Below, piece by piece: positions 5,926 to 12,822 of a DNA stretch of 15,505 bases. The DNA is from Halovenus sp. Its GTDB lineage: Archaea; Halobacteriota; Halobacteria; Halobacteriales; Haloarculaceae. The notes below the pieces were generated by a model. That model ran no database searches. It was not told the DNA's origin and was given only the letters and a program-made list of their open reading frames with translations. The stretch is taken from positions 1-15,505 of the forward strand of contig JAQCNR010000265.1 of assembly GCA_028274925.1 (NCBI GenBank). The letters run 5' to 3'. Position numbers and translations under genes: made by a program. Each line of letters starts with the position of its first letter. Positions within the stretch are counted from its first letter, which is position 1.

Positions 5926-7821
5926 ATGAGCGAGACGGAACAGATCACAGTTGCCGAGCGAAGCCCCGGATTCGGCGGCGCGGGAGAGACGGGCACCGAG
6001 GTATCGTTACCCGTCGTCGAACTGCTGACCGGCCGCGGGTTCGTCACCGGCAAATCCGGCAGTGGCAAATCGAACTCCGCGAGCGTCGTCGCCGAGAAAC
6101 TGCTCGACAACGGCTTCGGACTGCTGATTGTCGACATCGACGGCGAGTACTACGGCCTCAAAGAAGAGTACGAAATTCTCCACGCCGGGGCCGACGAGGA
6201 GTGCGACATCCAGATCAGCGCCGACCACGCCGAGAAACTGGCGTCGCTGGCACTCGAACAGAACGTGCCCATCATTCTCGATATCTCCAGCTATCTCGAC
6301 GAATCTGAGGCTGAGGCAGTCCTGACTGCCGTTGCCCGAAGCCTCTTCGCGAAGGCAAAAAAGCAGAAACAGCCGTTTCTCCTGCTGGTCGAAGAGGTTC
6401 ACGAGTATATCCCAGAAAATGGCTCTGTCGGCGAGTGTGGGCGGATGCTCATCAAAATCGGCAAGCGCGGGCGGAAACACGGCCTCGGAATCTGTGGCAT
6501 CAGCCAGCGACCAGCCGACGTGAAGAAAGATTTCATCACACAGTGTGACTGGCTGCTGTGGCACCGGCTGACGTGGAACAACGACACCAAGGTTGTCGGG
6601 CGGATTCTCGACAACGATTACGCCGACGCAGTGGAGGATCTGGACGACGGCGAGGGGTTCCTGATGACCGACTGGGCGGAGACGATCCAGCGCGTCCAGT
6701 TTTTCCGCAAACAGACCTTCGACGCCGGCGCAACGCCGGGGCTGGAAGATTTCGAGCGTCCCGAACTGAAAAGTGTCAGCGACGACCTCGTCTCCGAACT
6801 GGAGGATATCAGCGACGAAAAACAGCAACGAGAGAACGAAATTCAGGAACTGCGCGAGGAACTGGACCGCAAGAACTCTCGTATTGCTGAACTCGAACGC
6901 GAACTGCAGGACGCCCGGGACCTGAGCCGAATGGCCGAGCAGTTCGTCGACTCACTGGTTGAGGAAGTCAACGGCGCTCAGCCCGGCCGAACCGAACGCG
7001 AGCGCCGCCGCGGAAACGGAAAGACGACTGCGCCTGACCTCGACAGCGGCCCAGAACTCAAGCCAGACACGACCACGAACGGCGACGGAGCCGCAGCAGA
7101 CGATGACGGTGGCTTCGGCGAGGCGTTCGCCGAGGGCAACGGCTTCGACGATGATGCCTTCGAGGGACTGGCCGAGTCTGCCGACGAGGACCCAATGGCT
7201 GGCTTCGGCGAGAGCAACGAGGAGAGTGAATCAGAGGGCGAAAGCGAAGGGCACGAGGACGACGGAACTGCGTGGACCACTGACGGCGAGGTTGCCTCGG
7301 CAGACGGCGGTGCGGTCGCTGCCAACGGCGCAGCAAGCGAGTTCAGCGCTGACGCCGTGCTGGAAGCGCTCAACTCAGTCACGGAGATGGCCTCTGGAAG
7401 CGACGGCGAGTCTCAGAATGCAGTCCGACGAGACACCCAGTTCATCGACGCCGATGGGACAGAGCAGACCAGCGCAACAGAGAGCGAGGACGCGGAACTG
7501 GTCGTCCGCGAACTGAAAGCCGACATTTCGGGACTGGCGACGAAGACCCGGAAGATGCTCGAATTTTACCGCGAGACCGGGCCAGAAACTCCACTGAACG
7601 CCCACTTCTCGGCTGGTGGAGACGGAACCAGAACCGACGCCTACGCGCACAACCGCCGCCTTCGGACGACGGGACTCATCCAGCACGCGGGCCGTGGGTA
7701 CTACGAGTATCACGTCCCCGAACTGCTCGAACAGCGCCTCGCCGACCGTGACATCGCTGTTGAGGACACGACGCTCGAAGAGTACGTCGCAGATATCGAA
7801 GACTCGGCCCTGCAGGGCTGA
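5926..7821 (+). CDS. HerA/FtsK-superfamily ATPase (DUF87-like) with coiled coil, acidic linker and winged-helix-like C-terminus
   Basis: 631 residues in four parts. The ATPase domain (1-280) has Walker A TGKSGSGKSN (41-50), a strand LLIVDIDGEYYGL (67-78) and Walker B LLLVEEVHEYIP (152-163). It also has KRGRKHGLGICGISQRPADVKK (180-201), a HerA-type Arg-finger and sensor stretch containing the Q-R-P triad. A heptad-like coiled coil follows (about 283-345). A low-complexity acidic, glycine- and serine-rich linker (about 350-520) is likely disordered. The last 110 residues (523-600: TKTRKMLEFYRETGPETP, NRRLRTTGLIQHAGRGYYEYHVP) look like a winged helix. HerA-like ATPases form hexamers that pump or remodel DNA, often with the nuclease NurA, but no nuclease gene is adjacent. 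Function is unassigned: DNA translocation or chromosome maintenance are possible. It is divergent from the DUF4129 operon. Confidence 0.87.
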   Translation: MSETEQITVAERSPGFGGAGETGTEVSLPVVELLTGRGFVTGKSGSGKSNSASVVAEKLLDNGFGLLIVDIDGEYYGLKEEYEILHAGADEECDIQISADHAEKLASLALEQNVPIILDISSYLDESEAEAVLTAVARSLFAKAKKQKQPFLLLVEEVHEYIPENGSVGECGRMLIKIGKRGRKHGLGICGISQRPADVKKDFITQCDWLLWHRLTWNNDTKVVGRILDNDYADAVEDLDDGEGFLMTDWAETIQRVQFFRKQTFDAGATPGLEDFERPELKSVSDDLVSELEDISDEKQQRENEIQELREELDRKNSRIAELERELQDARDLSRMAEQFVDSLVEEVNGAQPGRTERERRRGNGKTTAPDLDSGPELKPDTTTNGDGAAADDDGGFGEAFAEGNGFDDDAFEGLAESADEDPMAGFGESNEESESEGESEGHEDDGTAWTTDGEVASADGGAVAANGAASEFSADAVLEALNSVTEMASGSDGESQNAVRRDTQFIDADGTEQTSATESEDAELVVRELKADISGLATKTRKMLEFYRETGPETPLNAHFSAGGDGTRTDAYAHNRRLRTTGLIQHAGRGYYEYHVPELLEQRLADRDIAVEDTTLEEYVADIEDSALQG

Positions 7822-7835
7822 AACAGGCTGTTTTT
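7821..7835 (+). terminator. Hairpin plus T-tract terminator after the HerA-like gene
   Basis: AAACAG-G-CTGTTT forms a perfect 6-bp inverted repeat starting in the TGA stop codon and running into five T. The one-base loop means only part of the stem can close, so the T-tract is the more convincing signal for archaeal termination. The downstream gene has its own TATA box, consistent with separate transcription. Confidence 0.5.
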
Positions 7836-7862
7836 ACACTGCCGGACAGGGACGCGACAAGG

Positions 7863-7868
7863 TTTATG
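7863..7868 (+). promoter_or_regulatory. TATA box of the acyl-CoA dehydrogenase gene
   Basis: TTTATG, centred 26 nt upstream of the ATG at 7892 and preceded by GACAAGG (possible BRE). The spacing matches a leaderless haloarchaeal transcript and fixes the start codon: the frame extends far upstream, but only as a shadow of the previous gene. Confidence 0.55.
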
Positions 7869-7891
7869 CGGGTAATGGGATAGTATACAGT

Positions 7892-9724
7892 ATGGCACAC
7901 GGTCAGGATTACAGCCAGTACGAGGAGGGGAGACACCTGAACTACTGGGGGGTTGACGAGACAGCACAGCGAGAAATCAAGCGAATTTACGACGACGCGG
8001 ATTTCGAGTGGGCCGAGCCGAAACTCGAAGAACTGGGGGAGATTATCGGCTCGGTTGTCGCCGACAACGCCGATTATATCGACAAACACGGCCCGGAACT
8101 ACACACCTACGACAAACACGGCGATATCCAGAACTTCGTGCGATACCCAGCCGAGCAGTTCGAGAACGAACGACTCGTCTACGAGTCCGGGCTGATTGCC
8201 GACTGTTTCCAGACGCCGCCGGACCGGGAGGAACCACTGCCGCTGACACACTTCCTCTCGATGTTTTACCTGCTCACCTACGCCGAGGGCACCGGTTTTG
8301 GCTGTCCGGTTGCGATGACCGCGGGGGCGGCACACGTCCTCGAACAGTTCGACGACGGCGACCTCTCAGAGTACTTCGAGGCGCTGACCAGCCGCGAGCA
8401 CGAGGAGATGATTGAGGGGGCGATGTTCCTCACCGAAGAGCAGGGTGGTAGCGATGTCGGTGCCAACGAGACGACTGCGGAGTACGACGAGGAAGCGGGT
8501 TACTGGCGGTTGACCGGCGAGAAGTGGTTCTGCTCGAACGTCGACGCCGAGGGAACGCTCGTCCTTGCCCGCACGCCCGACGCCCCCGAGGGCACCAAGG
8601 GCCTGTCGATGTTTCTGGTGCCCCACGGTGACCCTGACAGCGGCGTGATGACGAAGGGCAAACGGGACTCTTTCGACGGGCCACCGCCAGCCGACGCGGT
8701 CAACGACCAACTGTACCGACGGCTGAAGGACAAACTCGGGACGACTGCAGTCCCCACCGGAGAGGTCGAACTGGAGGGTGCGAAAGGCTTCCTCGTCGGC
8801 GAGGAGGAAAATGGGTTCAAGCAGATGACAGAGATGCTGAACCTCGAACGACTCTCGAATGCGACGGGTGCCTGTGGAATCATCGCGCGTGCACTGCTTG
8901 AGAGCAAGATTCACGCCGCCAACCGCGAAGCCTTCGGCGAGACGATTGACCAGTATCCGCTGATGCGCAGCGACCTGGTCGATATGACTGTCGACCACGA
9001 GGCTGCGACGGCGTTCACGTTCGAGGCGGCACGGCTGTTCGGCGAGCGCGAACAGGCACGAAACGATGGGGAGGACGCTGACGAGAGCTACCGACTGATG
9101 CGACTCCTCCTCCCGATTGCGAAACTCCGAACCGCGCGACTGGCCATCGATACCGCCTCCTATGCGATGGAGATTCAGGGCGGCAACGGCTACGTCGACG
9201 AGTTCGTGACCAACCGCCTGCTCCGTGACGCGCAGGTCTTGCCTATCTGGGAGGGCACCGAGAACATCCTCGCGCTGGACGTGTTGCGCGCACTCGAACG
9301 CGAGAACGCACACGAACCGTTCATGCAGGTGATGCGAGAGCGCCTCGACGCTATTGAGCATCCCGCACTGACCGAGCATGCCGAGGTTGTCGAGTCAGAG
9401 TACCAGCAGTTGACCCAGGCGCTGGGTGAACTCGCGACTGCTGACGGCGACTACGCACAGTTGAGCGCCAAGCGGTTGTCGAACTACATTTTCGACGTGT
9501 TCACCGCAGCGCTGTTGCTGGAGGAAGCACAGGACGAGTTAGCGGACGGCAACGGACGGCTAGCGCTCGTTGCAGAACGCTTTATCGACCGTGAACTCGC
9601 AGACAAAGAAGCGCGTGGTATCACGAGTGGCGACCGGTTCCCGCTCGAAGCGTTCGAGTCGGTCGTCAACTTCGCGCCGGTCGACCCCGAATCGTTGCGA
9701 CAGCAGGCAACAGCCGACGACTAA
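7892..9724 (+). CDS. Acyl-CoA dehydrogenase, AidB-like (long form)
   Basis: 610 residues, much longer than the roughly 380 of short-chain enzymes, with a C-terminal helical extension as in AidB/ACAD9-like members. The mid-domain motif MFLTEEQGGSDVGANET (178-194) is the AidB-type version of the MTEPxxGSD signature. FAD contacts are expected around GEKWFCSN (209-216) and EIQGGNGYVDEF (427-438). The loop PIWEGTENI (451-459) carries E454, at the position of the catalytic base of many family members. It would oxidise an acyl-CoA, or an unknown thioester, at the alpha-beta bond and pass electrons to ETF. No beta-oxidation genes adjoin it, so substrate and pathway are open. Its TAA overlaps the TAG stop of the convergent zinc-ribbon gene. 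Confidence 0.92.
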   Translation: MAHGQDYSQYEEGRHLNYWGVDETAQREIKRIYDDADFEWAEPKLEELGEIIGSVVADNADYIDKHGPELHTYDKHGDIQNFVRYPAEQFENERLVYESGLIADCFQTPPDREEPLPLTHFLSMFYLLTYAEGTGFGCPVAMTAGAAHVLEQFDDGDLSEYFEALTSREHEEMIEGAMFLTEEQGGSDVGANETTAEYDEEAGYWRLTGEKWFCSNVDAEGTLVLARTPDAPEGTKGLSMFLVPHGDPDSGVMTKGKRDSFDGPPPADAVNDQLYRRLKDKLGTTAVPTGEVELEGAKGFLVGEEENGFKQMTEMLNLERLSNATGACGIIARALLESKIHAANREAFGETIDQYPLMRSDLVDMTVDHEAATAFTFEAARLFGEREQARNDGEDADESYRLMRLLLPIAKLRTARLAIDTASYAMEIQGGNGYVDEFVTNRLLRDAQVLPIWEGTENILALDVLRALERENAHEPFMQVMRERLDAIEHPALTEHAEVVESEYQQLTQALGELATADGDYAQLSAKRLSNYIFDVFTAALLLEEAQDELADGNGRLALVAERFIDRELADKEARGITSGDRFPLEAFESVVNFAPVDPESLRQQATADD

Positions 9725-10002
9725 CGTGGGATGTACGGATTGAACCGCGCAAGCATCGTCCCGAAGATATCGTATCCTGTCGGTTTAGCCGGACTGCTGA
9801 TTCCAGGAACCGTCGTTTGAAACTGCTGTCCCCCACAGTTCGGACACTCCATCGTAAACGAATCCAGTTGCTGGTCACAGTCGAGACAGATGTACTGTCG
9901 GTCGCTGTCCCGGTCCAGCGATGACCCCCGGGGGTTATCATTAGTTGCCGCCTGACGCTCAACCTCTCCCCTTCCGAGTGCGTCCTCTGGTCGTGCGTTC
10001 AT
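9721..10002 (-). CDS. Small zinc-ribbon protein
   Basis: 93 residues. A polar, probably flexible N-terminus (1-35) precedes a zinc ribbon with two CPxCG-like knuckles: C39-LD-C42 and C53-PN-C56, ten residues apart. The C-terminal tail (PTGYDIFGTMLARFNPYIPR) is basic and aromatic. Small one-ribbon proteins are abundant in haloarchaea and mostly of unknown function; nucleic-acid or protein binding is possible. The ATG at 10002 fits the AT-rich element at 10038-10047 better than an upstream in-frame GTG at 10035. The stop codon overlaps that of the convergent acyl-CoA dehydrogenase gene. It lies 91 nt downstream of the hydrolase gene, probably with its own promoter. Confidence 0.75.
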   Translation of the reverse strand: MNARPEDALGRGEVERQAATNDNPRGSSLDRDSDRQYICLDCDQQLDSFTMECPNCGGQQFQTTVPGISSPAKPTGYDIFGTMLARFNPYIPR

Positions 10003-10037
10003 TGTATAGTGGTACCTGCACGCAACGTGGAACACAC

Positions 10038-10047
10038 TTTAGTAAAT
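10038..10047 (-). promoter_or_regulatory. AT-rich palindromic element upstream of the zinc-ribbon gene
   Basis: ATTTACTAAA on the minus strand, containing the 9-nt near-palindrome TTTAnTAAA, about 40 nt upstream of the ATG at 10002. If it is the TATA box, the transcript would have a leader of about 13 nt. Confidence 0.35.
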
Positions 10048-10093
10048 GGACAATAATCGCGTTCGGAATGAGAGTACTACTGGTAATCGGCGA

Positions 10094-11032
10094 TTACTCG
10101 AAAGTCGTCCGCAGTTGCTCGCCAATCCGGTCGATTGCTTCGACACCGTGGTCGAGATGTTCGTAGAGACTGACGAAGGCGTGAATCTGTGATTCGTAGT
10201 GCATATGCTCGACATCGACGCCGTCCTCGGCGAGTCTGTCGGCGTATGCAATTCCCTCGTCTCGGATCGGGTCGAAGCCCGCAGTGATGACTGTCGCCGG
10301 CGGCAGGCCGGAGAGGTCCCGCGCCCGCAACGGGAAGGCGTACTGGTTGCCGTGGTCGGCGTCGTCGACGTACTGGTCGAGATACCACGTCACGCTGTCG
10401 AGTTCGAGCAGATAGCCCGACTCGTTCTCGTCGTAGGAGTCGAACCACCGCACCGACGGTGAGTTGACCGCCGGGTAGGTCAACACCTGATGGTCCAACT
10501 CGGGGCCATCTCGGTCACGAGCAGCGAGCGTCACCGCAGCAGTCAGGTTCCCGCCCGCGCTGTCGCCGCCGACAGCAATTCTGTCCGGGTCGCCGCCGAG
10601 GTCCGCCGCGTACTCCGCGGCCCACTCTGTCGCGGCATAACAGTCCTCGAAGCCGGCCGGGAACGGATGTTCTGGCGCGCGGCGGTAATCGACCGAAACC
10701 ACGATTGCGTCGGCACGGTTCGTGAGTCTGCGACAGAGGCCGTCGTAGCCCTCGAGTGAGCCTCGGACCCAGCCCCCGCCGTGGAAGAAGACCAACACCG
10801 GATGTGGTCCCTGACCGTCGGGTGCGTAGATACGCAGCGGAATGGGGCCTTCTGGCCCCTGAATCTCGGTGTCCATTACCTCGCCGACCGGTTCTGGGTC
10901 GGGGTCGACGAACAGTTCGTCGAGCATCTCCCTGCCTTCTGGGACCGACAGTGTGAACGTCGGCGGCGTGATGCCAGCACCGAGTGTCTCCAGAAGCGCT
11001 TCTGTCTGTGGATTGAGTTCCCCTTCGCTCAT
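10094..11032 (-). CDS. Alpha/beta hydrolase, hormone-sensitive-lipase (HSL/GDXG) type esterase
   Basis: 312 residues, typical for the bacterial/archaeal HSL family. The oxyanion-hole motif is FFHGGGWVRG (82-91). The nucleophile S158 is in GGDSAGGN, the acid is probably D254 in TAGFDPIRDEG, and the base H284 is in QIHAFVS. The segment SVDYRRAPEHPFPAGFEDC (113-131) is also characteristic of the family. It has no signal peptide, so it is cytoplasmic, and likely hydrolyses short- to medium-chain acyl esters; the physiological substrate is unknown. The ATG at 11032 is chosen over a GTG at 11044 because an AATTAAG element (11057-11063, minus strand) is centred 28 nt upstream of it. The gene is divergent from the membrane protein at 11150. 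Confidence 0.92.
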   Translation of the reverse strand: MSEGELNPQTEALLETLGAGITPPTFTLSVPEGREMLDELFVDPDPEPVGEVMDTEIQGPEGPIPLRIYAPDGQGPHPVLVFFHGGGWVRGSLEGYDGLCRRLTNRADAIVVSVDYRRAPEHPFPAGFEDCYAATEWAAEYAADLGGDPDRIAVGGDSAGGNLTAAVTLAARDRDGPELDHQVLTYPAVNSPSVRWFDSYDENESGYLLELDSVTWYLDQYVDDADHGNQYAFPLRARDLSGLPPATVITAGFDPIRDEGIAYADRLAEDGVDVEHMHYESQIHAFVSLYEHLDHGVEAIDRIGEQLRTTFE

Positions 11033-11056
11033 ACCTGCTGCCACGAAGGGCTAGCT

Positions 11057-11063
11057 CTTAATT
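11057..11063 (-). promoter_or_regulatory. TATA-like box of the alpha/beta hydrolase gene
   Basis: AATTAAG on the minus strand, centred about 28 nt upstream of the ATG at 11032. It shares the 117-nt intergenic region with a very AT-rich stretch at 11097-11125 that probably serves the divergent membrane-protein gene. Confidence 0.4.
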
Positions 11064-11096
11064 CGGTCGGCGAAGGTGGGGCGGGGCTGACCGGCC

Positions 11097-11125
11097 GTAT
11101 ATATCATGATTAATTATTTTATTTC
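11097..11125 (+). promoter_or_regulatory. AT-rich promoter region of the four-helix membrane protein
   Basis: A stretch of overlapping TATATAT, TAATTAT and TTTTATTT elements in otherwise GC-rich sequence, with a TCATGA palindrome in the middle. Boxes lie at the right distance for either candidate start (11135 or 11150), so the promoter does not decide between them. Confidence 0.45.
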
Positions 11126-11149
11126 TCGAACTGTATGATATGCCAAAGC

Positions 11150-11668
11150 ATGGCAATCAAGGACTATTACGGGCGGGATGTCGACGAGCAATCGGAGTTC
11201 GACGCGCCGGCAGCGTGGCGTGGGGGAGCGCTGGCCGGTGCCGTGGCGACGGTGTCGACGATGGCGGTCATTCTGCCAGTCGAGGCGTCGCTGTTCAGTG
11301 ATACCATCGCCGGAATGTACGGACTGGAAGGGTCGATGGCAGTCGGAATTGGCGCTCACCTCGTCCACGGGACGCTGTTCGGCGTCCTGTTTGCAGGTGT
11401 GCTCTCGGACCCGGGAATTATGGGTCTGACCCGGTGGCTCTGGAAAAGTGTCGTCGCCGGGGTGATTTTCGGTGTCGTGTTAGCGGCGATGGCGACAGGC
11501 TTCGTTCTGCCGGCGTGGACACAGTTTGTCGGCCTGTCTGATCCCCCGACGATGCCCTACGTGACCGGCACGCTACTGGCCTGGCACGTCCTCTACGGGG
11601 CAGTGCTTGGACTCGTCTTTCCGTTCGCCGAGCAAGATGGCAAACTGCGGGCGGCGCTCACTGAATGA
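11150..11668 (+). CDS. Four-helix integral membrane protein, apparently internally duplicated
   Basis: 172 residues with a charged N-terminus (1-22) and four hydrophobic helices (about 24-44, 62-86, 97-120, 137-160). The two halves resemble each other. Helix 1 (GALAGAVATVSTMAVILP) matches helix 3 (GVIFGVVLAAMATGFVLP). Helix 2 (AHLVHGTLFGVLF) matches helix 4 (AWHVLYGAVLGLVF), including a His and an HxxxG-type spacing (H70, H73, H146). I do not recognise a family with confidence, and no enzymatic motif is visible. The start at 11150 gives MAIKDYYGRD; an in-frame ATG at 11135 would add five residues. The TGA is one base from the TGA of the convergent GST-family gene, forming TGACTCA. Confidence 0.75.
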   Translation: MAIKDYYGRDVDEQSEFDAPAAWRGGALAGAVATVSTMAVILPVEASLFSDTIAGMYGLEGSMAVGIGAHLVHGTLFGVLFAGVLSDPGIMGLTRWLWKSVVAGVIFGVVLAAMATGFVLPAWTQFVGLSDPPTMPYVTGTLLAWHVLYGAVLGLVFPFAEQDGKLRAALTE

Positions 11669-11669
11669 C

Positions 11670-12662
11670 TCAGGCGAGGAGCGCTTCCGGCAGGTCGCCG
11701 GGCAGTTCGTCGCGGTCGTGGTCGGCCGCGAAATCGAGGTCGGGGCCAGCAGCGATGAGTCGCGTTGGCGTCACATCGGGGTGGGTCGTGTAGTAGTGTT
11801 CCTTGATGTGGTCCATGTTGACCGTCTCAGCAACGCCATCAGTTTGGTAGAGGTCTCGCAGATACGGCCAGAGGTTGTCGTACTGCTGGATCTGCTTTTT
11901 GTTGCACATGAAGTGCGTATGATAGACCTGGTCGAACCGAATCAGTGTCGTAAACATACAGATATCCGCCTCGGTGAGTCGGTCACCGGCGAGATAGCGC
12001 TGGTCAGCGAGCACCTCGTCCCAGTGGTCCAAGGCGTCGAACAGTTCCTCGACGGCCTCGTCGTAGGCCGACTGTGACGTGGCGAAGCCAGTCCGGTAGA
12101 CACCGTTGTTGATTGGCTCGTAGATGTCCTCGATAATCTGGTCAACCTCTTCCTGATAGCCCTCGGGGTAGAGGTCGACATCGCGGGTCGCAACATCGTC
12201 GAACTCGGTGTCGAGCATCCGCAGGATTTCCTTCGATTCGTTGTTGACGATGGTTCCTTCCTGTTTGTCCCACAGCACCGGCACGGTGACGCGACCGGTC
12301 ATGTCGGGGTCTGCTGCCTGATAGACCTCTCGGAGGTAGTCGCTGCCGTTGACGGAATCGGTCGTACAGCCGTCCTTGTCGGGGGTGAACTGCCAGCCAC
12401 CCTCGCCGCGGTAGGGGTCGACGTAATCGATGCTGATAGCGTCCTCCAGTCCTTTCAGTTTGCGAACCAGCATCGTCCGGTGGGCCCACGGGCAGGCGTT
12501 GCAGACGTAGAGGTGATACCGACCGGCCTCGGGCTGGAATCGGGCGTCCGGGTCGTCGCGAATCCAGTCTCGAAACGAGGTCTCCGAGCGCTCGAACTTC
12601 CCGTCATCGTTGGTCGATTCGTAGGCGTCTGTGCGCCACTCGCCGTCGACGAGCATATTCAT
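11670..12662 (-). CDS. Glutathione S-transferase family protein, glutathionyl-hydroquinone reductase type (ECM4/YqjG-like)
   Basis: 330 residues, matching the Xi-class GST/GS-hydroquinone reductase family. The active-site motif is VCNACPWAHR (53-62), with C57 as the expected catalytic cysteine and an extra C54. Family signatures follow: VDPYRGEGGWQFTPDKDGCT (81-100, the PFRGxxGW motif), VTVPVLWDKQEGTIVNNES (126-143, VPVLWD...IVNNES), NNGVYRTGFA (185-194) and RFDQVYHTHFMCNKK (242-256). The enzymes reduce S-thiol conjugates of quinones. Haloarchaea are known for gamma-glutamylcysteine instead of glutathione, so that may be the thiol here (inference). Three nearby ATGs exist (12668, 12662, 12656); a GCTTATG box centred near 12690 favours 12662. 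It is divergent from rpl10e. Confidence 0.9.
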   Translation of the reverse strand: MNMLVDGEWRTDAYESTNDDGKFERSETSFRDWIRDDPDARFQPEAGRYHLYVCNACPWAHRTMLVRKLKGLEDAISIDYVDPYRGEGGWQFTPDKDGCTTDSVNGSDYLREVYQAADPDMTGRVTVPVLWDKQEGTIVNNESKEILRMLDTEFDDVATRDVDLYPEGYQEEVDQIIEDIYEPINNGVYRTGFATSQSAYDEAVEELFDALDHWDEVLADQRYLAGDRLTEADICMFTTLIRFDQVYHTHFMCNKKQIQQYDNLWPYLRDLYQTDGVAETVNMDHIKEHYYTTHPDVTPTRLIAAGPDLDFAADHDRDELPGDLPEALLA

Positions 12663-12686
12663 ACACATAGGTTGGGCCTCTCTGAA

Positions 12687-12693
12687 CATAAGC
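12687..12693 (-). promoter_or_regulatory. TATA-like box of the GST-family gene
   Basis: GCTTATG on the minus strand, centred about 28 nt upstream of the ATG at 12662. This is the spacing for a leaderless transcript. Confidence 0.4.
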
Positions 12694-12720
12694 AGGGTAG
12701 TGAGTGCACTGTCACCGATA

Positions 12721-12740
12721 TGTTCAATTGTCGAACAATT
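12721..12740. promoter_or_regulatory. Nested inverted repeat in the gst/rpl10e divergent promoter (possible operator)
   Basis: Two overlapping perfect inverted repeats: TGTTC (12721-12725) with GAACA (12733-12737), and AATTGT (12726-12731) with ACAATT (12735-12740). The site lies about 30 nt upstream of the gst TATA-like box and about 45 nt upstream of the rpl10e TATA-like box. This is a typical position for an activator or a shared regulator; no regulator gene adjoins it. Confidence 0.4.
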
Positions 12741-12782
12741 ATGATGTGGGGCTGTGGCCAGCGACAGGCCGACTCCGAAGGC

Positions 12783-12788
12783 TTTATC
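12783..12788 (+). promoter_or_regulatory. TATA-like box of rpl10e
   Basis: TTTATC, centred 37 nt upstream of the ATG at 12823. Transcription would then start around 12812 and leave a short leader of about 11 nt. Confidence 0.4.
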
Positions 12789-12822
12789 CTCGCTGTTGGC
12801 CACCTTCCCCTAAGAGCAAACT

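Noticed and set aside
6007..6828. 273-codon open frame on minus, antisense to the HerA-like ATPase domain
   Set aside because: The opposite strand encodes intact Walker A and B motifs; this frame has no domain features.
7060..7500. Repetitive acidic stretch in the HerA-like gene considered as a DNA repeat
   Set aside because: Only codon-level low complexity (Asp/Glu/Gly/Ser) is present, with no repeated unit of constant length.
7616..7891. Upstream extension of the acyl-CoA dehydrogenase frame
   Set aside because: It overlaps the end of the HerA-like gene, crosses a terminator and TATA box, and gives a Ser/Thr/Arg-rich sequence unlike the family.
8366..9379. 337-codon open frame on minus, antisense to the acyl-CoA dehydrogenase
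   Set aside because: No family motif; it covers conserved catalytic parts of the dehydrogenase on the other strand.
12663..12803. N-terminal extension of the GST-family protein to 12803
   Set aside because: The extra residues cross the divergent promoter, including the palindrome, and do not resemble the family N-terminus.
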